Shown here: positions 34,106-45,871 of the stretch, piece after piece | Layout: every line of letters begins with the position of its first letter | Numbering within the stretch: position 1 is the first letter of the stretch | Assembly (NCBI GenBank): GCA_029817715.1 | Contig: JARUPY010000190.1 | Location: forward strand, 3,472,001 to 3,536,000 | From: Melastoma dodecandrum | Lineage: Eukaryota; Streptophyta; Magnoliopsida; Myrtales; Melastomataceae | Direction: 5' to 3' | DNA: 64,000 nt | Notes under the pieces: generated by a model | Seen by the model: only the letters and a program-made list of their open reading frames with translations | Database searches by the model: none | What the model was told of the DNA's origin: nothing | Made by a program: the position numbers and the translations under genes

Positions 34106-35148
34106 GAATAGAAGAGGACGAGCCTCTCACATGCTCTAGGAGACAGATTCATTCAACCATTTAGAAAACAAAAGGAGAGAAGACAGAGCAGAGCAAGCCT
34201 AAACATTATATAGATATTGTAGTATAACATCTCAAGATATCAGTACTCCGTCTCGAGTACTCCATTGATGAGCCCAAATTCCATAGCCTGCAATGCATGC
34301 CACAGGAATGAACATATCAAGAACGAGAGAAACAAAGGGGTCTTTGATGTAAAGTGGATCAGATGTCACATTAAGAAGGGGCATAATACCTCGACGACAG
34401 ACAAGAAGCGATCCCGTTCCGTGTATTGCTGCACCTTCCCGAGAGCAGTGAAAGCGGAATACATATTGTAAATTTTCTGCCAAGCACGTTGATGAAGAGA
34501 ACCTTAACCATACCAGATGCAAGCTTTTGTTTTACTTCAAAATCTTCTCACAAGATGATTCTACGTCATCCATACTCTGCTGACATAACATGGAGAGCCT
34601 ACAAAAATATTTAACTCAATCGAACCGCGAATAAAAGCACTAATCTCCAATAAGAAACTGATCTTTAGTGTCACAATTATAATTTACTAAACTCTAACGT
34701 GCTAAAAAAAACCATAGAAACATTTATTGAGGACGATCTGAGCAAAGCAATTAAGTAAAAGACAGTAAATTTTATTCAGAAGAGGGCATTAAATAAAGGG
34801 AGATCATGGACCAACAACATGACGCCGCCTCATTCATTTGGCGCCTGACATGCCCCTCCTTCCTCGTTCACCATTCTCCTCTTCTTCCCCAATCCATAAA
34901 GGATTAGAATAAACTTGTGAAGACATAGCGAGAAAGAGCTTGGGAAGTGACCACCTTCTTAACCACATCGACTCAAAAAGTGTGATGAGATTTTTTCCAC
35001 AATATTGTGGTTCTTGAGAAGGGAACCTTTACATCGTCTTAGAATTGCATTTATACTGAGACTCCTTCGCAGCTGCCAAAGTATGTGCTTCTTTGACAAT
35101 CTTCTTGCGTTCGCTTGACTCTCTTTTCTCCTCGGCATCTTCATGCTC
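34073..35148. repeat. segmental duplication, copy 1 (uninterrupted)
   Basis: This roughly 1.07-kb segment is repeated at 56253-57221 continuing at 62689-62887. Identity is high by eye throughout, for example AATAAAAACGGAACAACAAC at the left and GGTTCTTGAGAAGGGAA near the right. The copy lacks the Copia element found in copy 2 and a 73-bp piece present in copy 2 near 56355-56430. Confidence 0.9.
34240..34476 (-). pseudogene. last two exons of a Clp protease proteolytic subunit, copy 1
   Basis: Exon 34476-34390 encodes KIYNMYSAFTALGKVQQYTE followed by RDRFLSVVE. Exon 34287-34240 encodes AMEFGLINGVLETEY and a stop. Both have AG acceptors, the first has a GT donor, and the frame joins in phase 0. 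The ERDRFLS...EFGLIDGV block is the C-terminal handle of ClpP-family subunits; the ETEY end suggests the plastid ClpP6 type, which I recall rather than can prove. The usual Asp of GLID reads Asn. Upstream exons with the catalytic Ser-His are absent, so this is a gene tail carried by duplication. Confidence 0.7.
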
Positions 35149-36161
35149 GCTTAAATTTCCTGAAGTCCGCTCACCTGCCGTCTCATGCTCGTTTGACTTT
35201 CCTGGATTAGGATCATGGACTTGTTGGCGAGACATCCAGACCTCATAGTTATTTCCTTCACCTTAATATCTTCGTACTCGCTAGTTCCGGAAAATTCTCG
35301 CCCGCCCGGACTCAGCTCGTAAGCCGCAATGCTAAGGCTTTGAAGCCCATCTTACTTCGGCTCAAAATTCAGCCATGCCAACGGGGGGCGAAATTGGATA
35401 AATAATTTTGTAATAGTTAACATAAATATAATGAGTTTGCTGGTGCTATTTATGCATCACATTTGATTGATTAAAAATAGTTTTACTATTAACTTTTGTT
35501 CTCTCTTTTAGAATTTTAGCTAATACTTGTTTGTGTAGTAATTAAAGACCAATTTAATCTAACATTTGCATTTCTGTTGAAATAATTATCGGAACATTTT
35601 TTTAAGAAACAATTGAGTTTCCATCGGGTACGGCTTTTTACTTTTAGATAAAATTCTTTTAAAAGCACATATGTATAATCGAACAGAGAAATGGAAATAG
35701 GATGCCGATATATTTTTTTATAAAGGTATAAATAAAAGCAAAAATAAAAAAAAATACAGAAGAAAAATAAAAATTAAAAAGGGGAAAGATTTGTGGGGAA
35801 CTTACTATATCAATAAGGTAGACCTTGCTTAGAGTTATTTTGAGAAAGGAAAAAGAAATACTAATACAAAGGGCAAAAAAAAAAAGCAAAAGGCAAAAGG
35901 AAAATATCAAATAGAACGAAAAAAGGTTAAAATTAAAAATATAAAAATAAAAAGAACAAAGAAAATGACATTATTTTTTTTAAATCGACACACAATTGTT
36001 AATCGTATTTGTGTTAAATGATTTTATTAAGTTGGGGCTCTTAGTTGTTGATGCAAATGTCACAACCAATCAATATAAATAAAACAGGTTTTCGATTTGG
36101 TCAATAAATCTGCCTATTCATCGTCATCCCCATCCCCATTCCACCGGAGAAGGACGAACAA
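35149..36161. other. AT-rich spacer without recognised gene
   Basis: It contains A-rich runs and no open frame with recognisable product. It separates the duplicated Clp segment from CNL relic B. Confidence 0.4.
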
Positions 36162-36343
36162 ATGGCAGCCGCCGTCGTGGATGACTTGCTTCGGATGGAG
36201 CTGGGTACTCAATGGGGAGTTGACACAGCTCCGAGAGATTAACCGTGTCTTGTCTTCCGTGCAGGGGGAATTGCCTGAAGCAGGAAGGAAGTACCCTTAT
36301 AGCTTTGAGCTGCAGGAATGGGTTAGGAAGAAGCTCAAGGATG

Positions 36344-38117
36344 TAAATTTTTCAAATTTAGCTTCATCGTTTTTTTTTTTCTTGGTAACGAAAGCATAAT
36401 ACATGACATATACGGGAGTGCTTGTCACGACGGTCATGCTCTGTGCTTTGAAGGAAAGCCAAGTGGACGATGATACTTTGAAGGAAGCCAGCGAAACAAT
36501 CTATCTATGAAGAGCTTATTTAGCTTCTTTTAAGGACTTTGATGGCTCAACTAAAGCAGTCTTCTTCTTATTTAAACTCAATTATTGTCGGACTTTGAGC
36601 CAATATTTAAACTCCAGAGCCGACGCCTCCCCCAGACGTCAACCGACAGCTCCCCATACACCTCCAGCCTAGCACGTCCATGACCCATATTAACCCCCAC
36701 ATAGCACTCCAGACAGCCGTACCCACGTAACCCCCGACCACCATTCCAGCCCGACCCAAATAATCCCTAACCATCATTCTCGAGCGGTGTATGTACATTT
36801 AAGTATTTTTGCTTTAGAGGTTTTGGTTTAGAAATTTTGAGAAATCATGGGTATTTGACTAAGAAGTTCATTGATGTGTGGTCACGGAGTGGTGTATGCG
36901 CAGATGTCCAGTAGATGAAACTCGCGAAGCAACAACGGCATGGATAGCTCGTGTTATATGGAAAGGGAACTCATCTTGAAGTGCAACCGTGGAGTTGATT
37001 GTAGTGTTAGTTTCATCTAGGAAAACTAACGGAGTTTGTATTTAGTGTTTCATGCAATGTTTTACAGTTAGTAAAAAAGTTGGAATTTGAACAAATGTAA
37101 AGTTTTGGGTTATGAATGAAACCGTCAGAAATTTCAAACAATGAAGAGCTTGCATTGTTACAATATGCTAATTAACATTTGCAAATTACAATCTACAAAT
37201 ACAACCAATCTGCACTACCCAACCAACATTCAGCAACCATACAACCAGTCTGCAACATCCATAGAAACACATAGCCTTTCATCGAAGCACGTTATTACAA
37301 ATTTTCATGCTAGGTCCAACAATAAAGGATTTTTGTATGCCGGATGTCCTGTCCCAATATTGAAGCTGCTTTAAGCATGAAGGGGGCTGCAGTGGGGAAC
37401 TATTAGAGGACCGCGTCGGAACTACGATTGGGTGCTGCTGGAGGGCTCTGTAGGAACCGCGACAGTTCCGGATATATAAGAGTTTCATCTCGTTTGGGTG
37501 TTGGAGAATTTATACGTGTTGACTAATAAGCCTTGTGTGGGTGTTGGGTCTATTCTCAAGTACTCCTCTGCACTGAAGCCTGAATGGCGACTGAAGGGAG
37601 TGTTGGGCTATGCCACTATGACAGATCCCATGCCAGGAAGCAGAAAGAGAGCCAGGATGGAGGAGCTGTGACTGCGGAACGCCTAGGGGAACAGCAAAGC
37701 CGAAGTGAAGGCGGGGGCACCAAATGGCTATATCCAGGGCTAGCAATAGATGGTGACGAGGAAAACGAAGTGGAAGATGATACTTTGAAGGAAGCCAGCA
37801 AAACAATCTATGAAGAGCTTAGCTTCTTAAGGACTTGGATGGCAGAGTGGGAAAGAGGAAGGAAGGACAGGGGGCCAAGTGATCCATCCACTCTTGTTAT
37901 TATTCGATTGGATTGGATTGGATTTGGAGAGAATGTAAAGTGATGCCTTATTTCCAACTAGCAGGCGCACTTTGGGCCATATAGGAAGGAATCTGGGCCA
38001 CCTCTGTAGTTCTCCTCCTTTTTTCTCCTTTATAAATTACTTTATAAAAAAAAGTCTTATTAATTATCATTTTGACTAGAATCCAACACTTCTTTCTCCT
38101 TCTTCAGTTTCAAATAA
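36344..38117. mobile_element. 1.77-kb insertion in the coiled-coil exon of relic B
   Basis: The CC coding sequence is interrupted exactly between two copies of AAGCTCAAGGATG (36331-36343 and 38118-38130), which read as a target duplication of up to 13 bp. The inside is mostly non-coding. It holds a 120-codon open frame at 37584-37943 of unknown identity and an internal near-duplicate (GATGATACTTTGAAGGAAGCC at about 36464 and 37774). Its first bases (TTTTTCAAATTTAGCTTC) recur near 48194. Terminal inverted repeats were not found, so the element class is open; an ancestral intron flanked by exon sequence is the alternative. Confidence 0.5.
37584..37943 (+). other. 120-codon open frame in the insertion, unknown
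   Basis: A hydrophilic, charged open frame (for example DDTLKEASKTIYEELSFLRT). It matches no family I recognise. It lies wholly inside the 36344-38117 insertion. Part of it is repeated, broken, near 36464-36530. It may be a captured gene fragment. Confidence 0.3.
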
Positions 38118-40170
38118 AAGCTCAAGGATGCTGTTTATGACGCGGAGGACCTGCTCGAGGATCTGTCCGTGGAGGAACCCTTGCGGCTGCGGGATGGAAA
38201 GCTACGCCGCCTCTTCTGGCACATAGAAAGGTGCTGGTTGGATGGAGGATGCGCCGGGAGATTCGGGCCATCTCAGGGCGCCTTCGAGGTCTGACAGATC
38301 CACTTATCGGCATCATCCGTAGCATTCCGGCCGAGGTTCAGGAGGTCCCTGGAAGCACGCGAGATGCCGTTCGTCGGGAGAGACAATGAGAAGGGAAAGC
38401 TTATCATGTTACTGTTGGATGGAGGCTCGGAAGGTAATTCCGTTGTGGTAGTAAACGGCAGTTAGGGGTGTGGGAAAACCGCACTTGTTCAAGAGGTGAT
38501 GACGGATTCAGGGGTGAGTGGGTATTTTGATGTTAAAATATGGGTGAATGTGTTCTGCTCTTTGACACGAACAGGGAGGCACAGGAAATCATAGGTAGTC
38601 TAAGGGAAGTGGAAGATGAGGAAGAGGGGGAAGTGTTTGGACGGGAGCAGTCCCTTCACCTGTTTGCGAGGCTTCTCGATGATAGCCAGAGGTACCTCTT
38701 CGTTCTCGACAATATGTCTGTCCGAGATTGGGATTCACTGGGGTTGTTACGCTTCAGGAGTTTGATGGAGGGAGGAGGAGTTGCCAGTGGGAGCAAAATC
38801 CTCCTGGTGACGGTTTCACCTCTTTGGGAGTGGGAAGACACTCTTATTCATGTTGTTGATATCGGAAGGATGGATAGGGAAGACGCTCTCGTATTACCGA
38901 GGGAAACAGCGTCCCAGGGAAGGGAGGGAAATCATATGTTATTTCACAACCCTCAATTCCTTAAAATCGCGGGAGATATAGTTGGTAAATGCAAGGGGAA
39001 CCCGAGGATGATAAAGGCAGTGGGAGGTTACTTGTCCCTCCAACCTCTTGCTACTGAGGATTGGTTACGTCTTCTTTGATTGGATGCGAAAATTGCATGT
39101 ATCTGCCCCTGTTTGACCATCTGCGTCGTCTAAAGAAGTTGACAATTCAAGGGCTGCCAGATCTCGAGCATCTGGAGTCAGGTTCAAGACGAAGTCTGCC
39201 AGAGGATGACGATGATGCTCAGCCCTTTGGCAACCTTTTTGCATAATGAATCAAGGATTGCCCAAAGTTGAACTTCTTACCAATAATCCCACGTCTCATG
39301 AAGCTGACTCTAGTGAATGTAAGAAGCGATATTCAGGCATCCTTGTCAACTTCCTAATCTAAAGACTTTACGTCTGGAGAATATCTAGTTTCTCGACAAC
39401 TTGCCGGAGGAATGGCTGCGAGATCTTACGACTATCAAGGAACTTCACATTGGGAGCTGCCCTTCAATGGTCTCTTTCTTGCCGGGAATCAGTCATCTCG
39501 AGACGCAGGAACGCTCTCCGTCTGGAACTGTAAGGAACTTGATCTGTCCACGGGTGAGCAGGGAAACGTCGTGACGGAACTGCAAGGCCTTAAAAGCCTC
39601 CAGTGCCTAACGATCTACAGAGCCTTGAAAATGGAGCATCTTCCCGAGTGGCTATCCCATGTTGCTACTCTGAGATTCCTTTGCATAAGATCGTGTTCGA
39701 GCCTGATGGTGCTACCCGAGTGGATTGGGAGCCTACGATCGCTCAAACTGCTCGAACTGATTCACTGCCCTGGGGTAGCATCATTGCCTGAAGGGATACA
39801 TCACTTCACAAGCGGCTACCCAAAGAAACTCACAGTTGTTGGATGCCCACTCCTGGAGAGTCAATTGAGAGGGAAAGAAACAGAAGAAGATGGGCATGTA
39901 GCAGACGAACGGCGCAATTACTCGTTTCAACCGTGGGAAGAAGAAGAAGAAGAAGAAGAAAGGAAGAAAATAAGTCCAGCATCTCACAGGCTCTGGAGAG
40001 ACAATGAAATTAAAAATAAAAATATACAGTATAATTTAATGCTACTTCTACAAAGCTGTTTTTCACTTCATAGCCGAATCACCAATCGCACATCCCAAAG
40101 GGCTCATAAATTTGGGAACCCAAATCCGACAGCAAGTAATCAAATGCAGAAAAACTCAGGAGTGGACTAA

Positions 40171-40580
40171 AAAACTGCAGGAAGTCAAGACTATGTCTTC
40201 TTTTGCTTGCCGTGAACACGAATACAGTTTTCGGAGAAGATGAGCAAGCCTGGACATTTGAAGGAGACTGTAACGTAACATCTAAAGAGAGATGGGTCCT
40301 CCTGCTCGCGTCTTTTGCAGTCATTGCCACGAGCAGGAGGTCTCGATGAGAACCGACTTACTTATTGCTCAATCCATGTCAAATGTATCCGCGAGATTAT
40401 GATTCCAAGTCCAAATTTTCGACTCGTAGAAAAAAAGAATAATCATCAAGACATTTCTTCAACGATTGTGTTCCTCCGCTCTACACAACATCTTTACCGG
40501 TCTAAAATGTGGTGTCAGGGATCTCATTATGACTTCGTACATGTCAGCGTTAATATTAACGAACTGTTTAGATATGCAGA
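40171..40580. other. spacer downstream of relic B
   Basis: No gene is recognised; short open frames only. Confidence 0.4.
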
Positions 40581-40763
40581 GGCGAAGCCAGAGACCCAGA
40601 TGGCCATAGCCCCTGATTTTTATTAAAAAAAAAGTAAAATTAGACTTAATTTTTTATTTTTTATTAATTTAATGTAAAAAAAATAAAATAATTTAATTTG
40701 ACCTCCCTTAAATTTTCTCTCGTTTAATTTGGCCCCGTACGACTATTTTTTTCTGGCTTCGCC
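40581..40763. mobile_element. about 183-bp TIR MITE
   Basis: It begins GGCGAAGCCAGAG and ends TTCTGGCTTCGCC, an inverted terminal repeat of about 11 bp, with an A/T-rich interior. It is non-coding. Similar short elements with these ends are common in plants; I do not assign a superfamily. Confidence 0.55.
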
Positions 40764-40779
40764 ACTATAGACATGTTAG

Positions 40780-41070
40780 TGCACTGTTAATATATGTGAA
40801 TGCGTGATTTGTATATCCCAGTTCATTGTTAATATATGTGATCATATGTTACTGACATGTCATTTCGCTGTTTCGACATGTGAGTGCAAATTTTGTACAT
40901 GTCATTTAACCGTTCATATATGTATCCCTTCCATTCGTGCATGTCACTATATTGTTTATATATGTGCTCATCATTTTAATACATGTCGTTTAACAGTTCA
41001 TACATACAAGAAGAACTTGAGCGTGAATAAAAGTCGAGGCCTGTACGTTCGAGTTCGTATACATATATGA
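40780..41070. repeat. degenerate ACATGT-containing tandem repeat
   Basis: Phrases such as GACATGTCATTT, TACATGTCATTTAAC and TACATGTCGTTTAAC recur about every 30-60 bp. Units are imperfect. Confidence 0.45.
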
Positions 41071-41180
41071 ATAGTATATCGATAGAATAAACATATGAAG
41101 TTTGAGCTACACCTAAATAGAAAATACAAATAACCGTGCACTTGTCAACATGTAATTTCCAAGCTATTTCAATATCTTTT

Positions 41181-41314
41181 GGCAAAATATCGATATTTGG
41201 CCCCAAGTATTGGCAAACTTTTCGATTTTGCACATCGTTTAAAAATTTTTCAATTTGGCCTTAAATCGATGACACTTTTGTATGAGGCCTTATTTGTGAC
41301 GGACGTTAGATTTT
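41181..41314 (+). repeat. left TIR of the MULE
   Basis: It starts GGCAAAATATCGATATTTGG and is the inverted copy of 45872-46005. Confidence 0.95.
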
Positions 41315-41618
41315 TGACGGAAATGTTGGTGAATTATTTACGTGGCATTGACATTAATATTTTTTGTCTTACGTGGAGTTACCTGGTGGGAGGAGTTACA
41401 TGTTAAAATCAAATCGCAGAAAGAGGGGTTAGGGTTAGGGTTCTTCAAGAAGGAGATTTGGGTTTTCTCTCCCGTGGCTTTCGTTGGCGATCCTTGAGGC
41501 GTTGTTGCACGATTCGTTGGTTTTTCTCCTCCAGGTTAGTGTATTGCGTCATTGTTTTCTGTTGTTGGTGTATTTCTGCGTGGGTTTGGTGGGAGGGTGA
41601 GATGCGGCTTTTTTGGAA

Positions 41619-44447
41619 ATGCATGTGGGTAGACAGGTGAGAATGAAGCGTATTAACGTGGATATGCATGTTGGTGGCAAGATTTGTAAGTATGGGAATG
41701 TGGACTGTGACCTCATGGGATACTTCACGTTAGTGGCTTTTGGGCAAGATTCTGGATGCAATGTTAGGTCATTGTGGTGGCAGCTTCCCGGTGGTAGTCG
41801 TAGGCAGATAATTAACGATAAGGATGTAATGGAGATGTGTGATGCATGCAACGATAGGGCCACTGTGGATGTATATTGCGAAGGGCCATTGATTGAGGTA
41901 CTATCTGATGATGAAGCTGTGAAGGAGGTTAGTAGCAGCAGTATTGATATCAGCCTTAGTTTGACAAGTAGTGATGATTCATTGAACGATGAAGTAGGTG
42001 TGGTATCCTCGGAGGTAGGACCGAGTGTAGTTATGGAAGATGTTGTTGTCGAAGACAGGGTTGATGGTAATTGTCCCGAAGCTGAAGAAGTAGCTGGTTC
42101 GGTCACTGTGGAAGTTTGTAGTGTGGCTGGTTCTGAGTGTGACCAAGTTGAACATTCTGAGTATGAAAGTTCTGACGAGGATATGCTCCTAGATGATGGG
42201 TCATTCACAATATCATTCAGGAGGAAACATTTGAAGGCTGAACTGAGTACTTATAATCCAGGTTGTGATCACAAATCATTAAAGTTCAAGCCCGGCATGT
42301 GTTTCGAGACACCAAACCAGATGCATGGCGCTGTACAGAAGTATGCCATTGCTAATGGGCTAAATATACGTTGGAAACGTAGTTCCCCAGCAAAGCAGGA
42401 GGCTACATGCGAGTCTGGTTGTCCCTGGAGGATTTATGGCTCATGGCTGAAGAAGGATGGTTCTTTCGCGATAAAGAATGTGATCGACACTCATACATGT
42501 GCAAGAAAATTCCAAATTAGGCAGGCCACAACGAAATGGCTAGCTGAGCAATTCATTGAAGGCCACTTAAGAAAATGTGGTGTCACGGCCAAGGAAATTC
42601 AGGAAGAGGTCATGAAGAAGTATACAATTGAGGTTGGGTTGATGAAGATTTACCAGGCATGCTGGCTTGCAGATGGAATGATGCTTGGATCGGTTGATGA
42701 TCATTTCAAGGATCTTAAACCGTATTTGGCAGCCTTGAGACTTAAATATCCGGGGAGTTGCTTTGAGTTGGTCTGTGATTTGACACAATCAACGGGGCTG
42801 CACACAACTTTCAGAAGGTTGTTCATTGGATTTGAAGCATTGATTAAGGGATTCCTTGGCGGTTGCAGACAATTTGTTGGCTTTGATGGCACATTTATAA
42901 AGAACAAGGTTGGTGGGATGTTATTAACAGCCGTTGGCCGCGACGGGAATGATGGTATGTACCCCATTGCATGGGCAGTGGTGGAAGGGGAAAATCAACA
43001 TTCCTGGCATTGGTTCCTGGAGATTCTTTTCAGAGAACTTGGGGTTGGTAGCGGCCATGGTTGGACGTTTATTAGCGACCAACAAAAGGTAGGTTGGGTT
43101 ACTGTGATTTGCTGTAAGGCGTTGTGTTTTGCTGTTCCATACTAACTGTTAGAAGTTGTAGGGATTGTTGAATGCCATTTCATTGCTTGCACCCGAAGCC
43201 GAATCAAGGAACTGCTCCCGACACATCTACCAGAATTGGAAGGTCAAACATAGAGGTCTTTTCCTGAAGAGTTGCTTCTATAAGGCTGTTAGATGCACAA
43301 ACGAGGTTGACTTCAACATAGCCATGAATGAGATGAGCCATGGACGAGATGGTCTCCCGGGATCCCTCGAAGCGGCTGCAGATTTCCACAAACAGGGTCC
43401 CCAACATTTCTGTAAGGCCTTCTTCCACCCTTGTAGCCATTGCGGAACACATAGTAATAACATGTGCGAGACGTTCAATTCCTATATTGTTGCCGCTAGA
43501 AGATTACCATTGATTGACATGTTAGAGCGAATTAGACGGCTTCTAATGGTGAGACAGTTAGAGAAGAATAGGGCTGCAGCTAGGAGGGTTGATTTACTCA
43601 CAGAGAATGTCAGGAAAGCCATTGAGTCTATGAAAGAAGGTGCTGCTAGATGGGTTGTTAAACCGTCAATGATGGAGAAGTTCGAAGTTTCAATGCCTTT
43701 GGTTGAGTCGGACAGGTTCTTAGTAGATCTTAGGGCTTGTAGTTGCAGCTGTAGGGCCTGGGAGTTACATGGCATCCCCTGTTTACATGCTCTGTCCTGC
43801 ATTATGTTCATGAAATGGGATGTGGAGGATTATGTTAGTTCGTATTTCACCATGGACACATATAAAAGGGCGTACATGTATGTCCTAGAGCCTCTGGAAG
43901 GTAGAAAGTTTTGGCCCAAGGTAGATGAAGAACCAGTAAGGCCACCTCCTTACAAAAAATTGCCAGGCAGACCAAGAAAGCAAAAGAGAAAGATAAGCAA
44001 AGAAGAGGACCCAAAGACAAATGCGACAAAGATGAGTAGGACGGGACTTGGGATGGCATGTAAGCTATGTGGCAACTGCGGCCATAATAGGAGGACATGC
44101 AAGCGGCAGCCATCTTCACAGCCATCTTCCCAGCCAAGCTCAAAGCCAACTTCATCCGACCAAGTTGAAGAATCTTCATTCGAATTACCATTCGCATATC
44201 CTAAATACGGTATGCCACTGCCAACGTAATTCTGATGTGTTATTACCCATCTAATATGTGTTGTGATTTTTCAGGTTCCGGTCATCACTGGAAAGTGAAG
44301 TGCAAGCTGTGCGGCCAGAAGGGACATAACAAGAGGACATGCAGCAAGAGACAGGCTACAGCAAGCTCGAGTCAAGGACCACAAGCTGAGAGAGGACCAG
44401 CACCACAAGCTGAGAGAGGACCAGGACCAAGCATGACCAGCAGCTGA
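41619..44447 (+). CDS. MULE transposase, three exons, open throughout
   Basis: Exons 41619-43088, 43162-44209 and 44275-44447 join in frame (donors GTAGGT and GTATGC, acceptors TTGTAG and TTTCAG) for about 896 residues. ATG 41643 is an alternative start. Order of domains: a PB1-like N-terminus (INVDMHVGGKICKYG), an acidic linker, the MuDR-type DNA-binding region (FKPGMCFETPNQMHGAVQKY to TKWLAEQFI), and the DDE core with FVGFDGTFIKN (first Asp). A second Asp lies in SDQQK, spliced directly to GLLNAI across the first intron. Next come a SWIM zinc finger (CSCRAWELHGIPCLHA) and two CCHC knuckles, CKLCGNCGHNRRTC and CKLCGQKGHNKRTC; the second needs exon 3. It cuts and pastes the element by binding its TIRs in the nucleus. 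No stop or frameshift was seen. Confidence 0.93.
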
Positions 44448-44712
44448 CCAAGCCAACCATGATGAGGACCTGATTGTTGTTATGTCATCTGGTTGTTATG
44501 TTATCTGTGTTCGCTATGTAAGAATGAGCTTGTTATGGAACAGGATTGTAAGAAATTCATGTCCAGATCAGGTTGTTATGACAAAATGTGTTTCGTTATG
44601 AAATTGGTCCTTTTAAGTACATAATAAACATCATCTGGTGAGTCTACATAAGTCAACATAATCTCCATTTCAGTAAATAACATAACATATCCAATCACTA
44701 ATCACATAACAC
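44448..44712. other. intergenic spacer between the two MULE genes
   Basis: A 265-bp AT-rich gap between the stop codons of the two convergent genes, probably holding both polyadenylation regions. No other feature is seen. Confidence 0.5.
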
Positions 44713-45230
44713 CTACTTCAACGATTCATATACAACAACACTAATTACACCAACTATCAGTAACAGTAACACTCTCATCCATGACCTAATAAACATACAT
44801 CTATTTTTTTTCATCATCTTCTGCTTGATAATCTCAGCTTCTAAATGCTTGATCAACGATTCCATAGCGCCTTCTCTCTTTTGCAAAATCTCCATGTTAT
44901 CTTCTAGCATCTTCTTCTGCTCAAGAAGCTGTAATATCACCTCTTTCTGTCGTGCAGGTACAACCTCATCAAACCACCTAAAATAGCCACAGTCATCATC
45001 CTATAACACACAACATCAGTCAGTAACAGTCAGCCATATGGTATACAATACGGTAACAACTACAATACCACCTTCCACATTCGACAGCGAAAGAATCGTC
45101 TCCCAGGATTAGTTCTACTCCATGAGGTATACAATACAGCTCGCACCCCATGTTTGCACCTCCTTTCACTACTATCACAGGATGAATTTACAGAACCAAC
45201 ACAAGTGTCAAAACTCCCGGAAGCACTCAT
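44713..45230 (-). CDS. GRF zinc-finger, coiled-coil, membrane-segment protein carried by the MULE
   Basis: Exon 1 (45230-45072) starts MSASGSFDTC and contains CKHGVRAVLYTSWSRTNPGR followed by RFFRC. Exon 2 (45000-44713) begins DDDCGYFRWFDEVV. The join (donor GTGGTA, acceptor TTATAG) is in frame and gives 148 residues. The pattern C-x-HG...NPGRRFFRC...DCGYFRWFDE is a GRF-type zinc finger, which binds single-stranded nucleic acid in other proteins such as APE2 and TOP3. It is followed by a coiled coil (LLEQKKMLEDNMEILQKRE) and a C-terminal hydrophobic segment (VLLLLIVGVISVVVYES). Small plant proteins with this layout are numerous and poorly understood. Its place inside the TIRs suggests it moves with the element, either as a second element gene or as captured host sequence. 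Confidence 0.85.
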
Positions 45231-45365
45231 CGTACCTGCGTATACGCATTCATGAAAAATAAGCGAAGCACACAGACTATAGAAAGCAGCAACAACATAA
45301 CGCATTCCCCAACACAGCGCACTTACAGAAAACCAACCAAACCACCACAACACGAAAAGCATCTC

Positions 45366-45665
45366 AACCCCACAAACACAGCACGCAACCCCAACCCCAT
45401 AAACACAGCGCGCAACCCCAACCCCACTAACACAGCTCGCAACCCCAACCCCACTAACACAGGCGCAACCCCAACCCCACCAACACAGCTCGCAACCCCA
45501 ACCCCACTAACACAGGCGCAACCCCAACCCCAACCCCACTAACACAGGCGCAACCCCAACCCCAACCCCACTAACACAGGCGCAACCCCAACCCCAACCC
45601 CACTAACACAGGCGCAACCCCAACCCCAACCCCACTAACACGGCGCAACCCCACAAACAGAACGC
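45366..45665. repeat. C-rich minisatellite near the right MULE end
   Basis: About ten units of the type CAACCCCAACCCCACTAACACAG with variable spacing (AGCTCG or AGGCG between units; some with an extra ACCCCA). It lies upstream of the GRF gene, between it and the right TIR. The open frames through it are compositional. Confidence 0.9.
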
Positions 45666-45871
45666 GCAACCCCAACCTCACATTGTTTAACGATTGAATC
45701 GAGCGAGGGAAGACAAAATCAAACCTAACCCCGATTTCTAACCCAAACCCTATCCCCAATTTCTTCCCCTTCCCCGATTTCTAACCCAAACCACGTAGGC
45801 CAACAAATTAAGTAATTCACACGTCGGACGCCATGTAGGCTAAGGTAACGGAGGCTAATTGACACGTCGCG

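Larger units (their letters stand above)
36162..40170 (+). pseudogene. CC-NBS-LRR relic B
   Basis: It starts MAAAVVDDLL at 36162 and soon hits a frameshift. The coiled-coil domain continues as QLREINRVLSSVQGELPEAG, is split by a 1.77-kb insertion at 36344-38117, and resumes with AEDLLEDLSVEEPLRLRDGK. The P-loop near 38455-38490 carries a stop codon just before GCGKT. The kinase-2 (YLFVLDNM), RNBS-B (SKILLVT) and GLPL-like (CKGNPRMIKAVGG) regions are open at 38540-39079. A deletion then fuses this to mid-LRR sequence (IGCENCMYLP at 39080). LRRs run to 40170 with further breaks near 39240-39410. It cannot make a complete receptor. Confidence 0.85.

Noticed and set aside
41549..42208. 219-codon Ser/Thr-rich frame on the minus strand
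   Set aside because: Shadow of the acidic linker of the MULE transposase.
45366..45665. Possible CRISPR-like or telomere-like array
   Set aside because: Units are contiguous and variable without spacers; CCCCAAC-type units are not the plant telomere repeat CCCTAAA.
45252..45759. Pro/Asn/Thr repeat frames and a Gly/Val-rich antisense frame
   Set aside because: Translations of the C-rich minisatellite.
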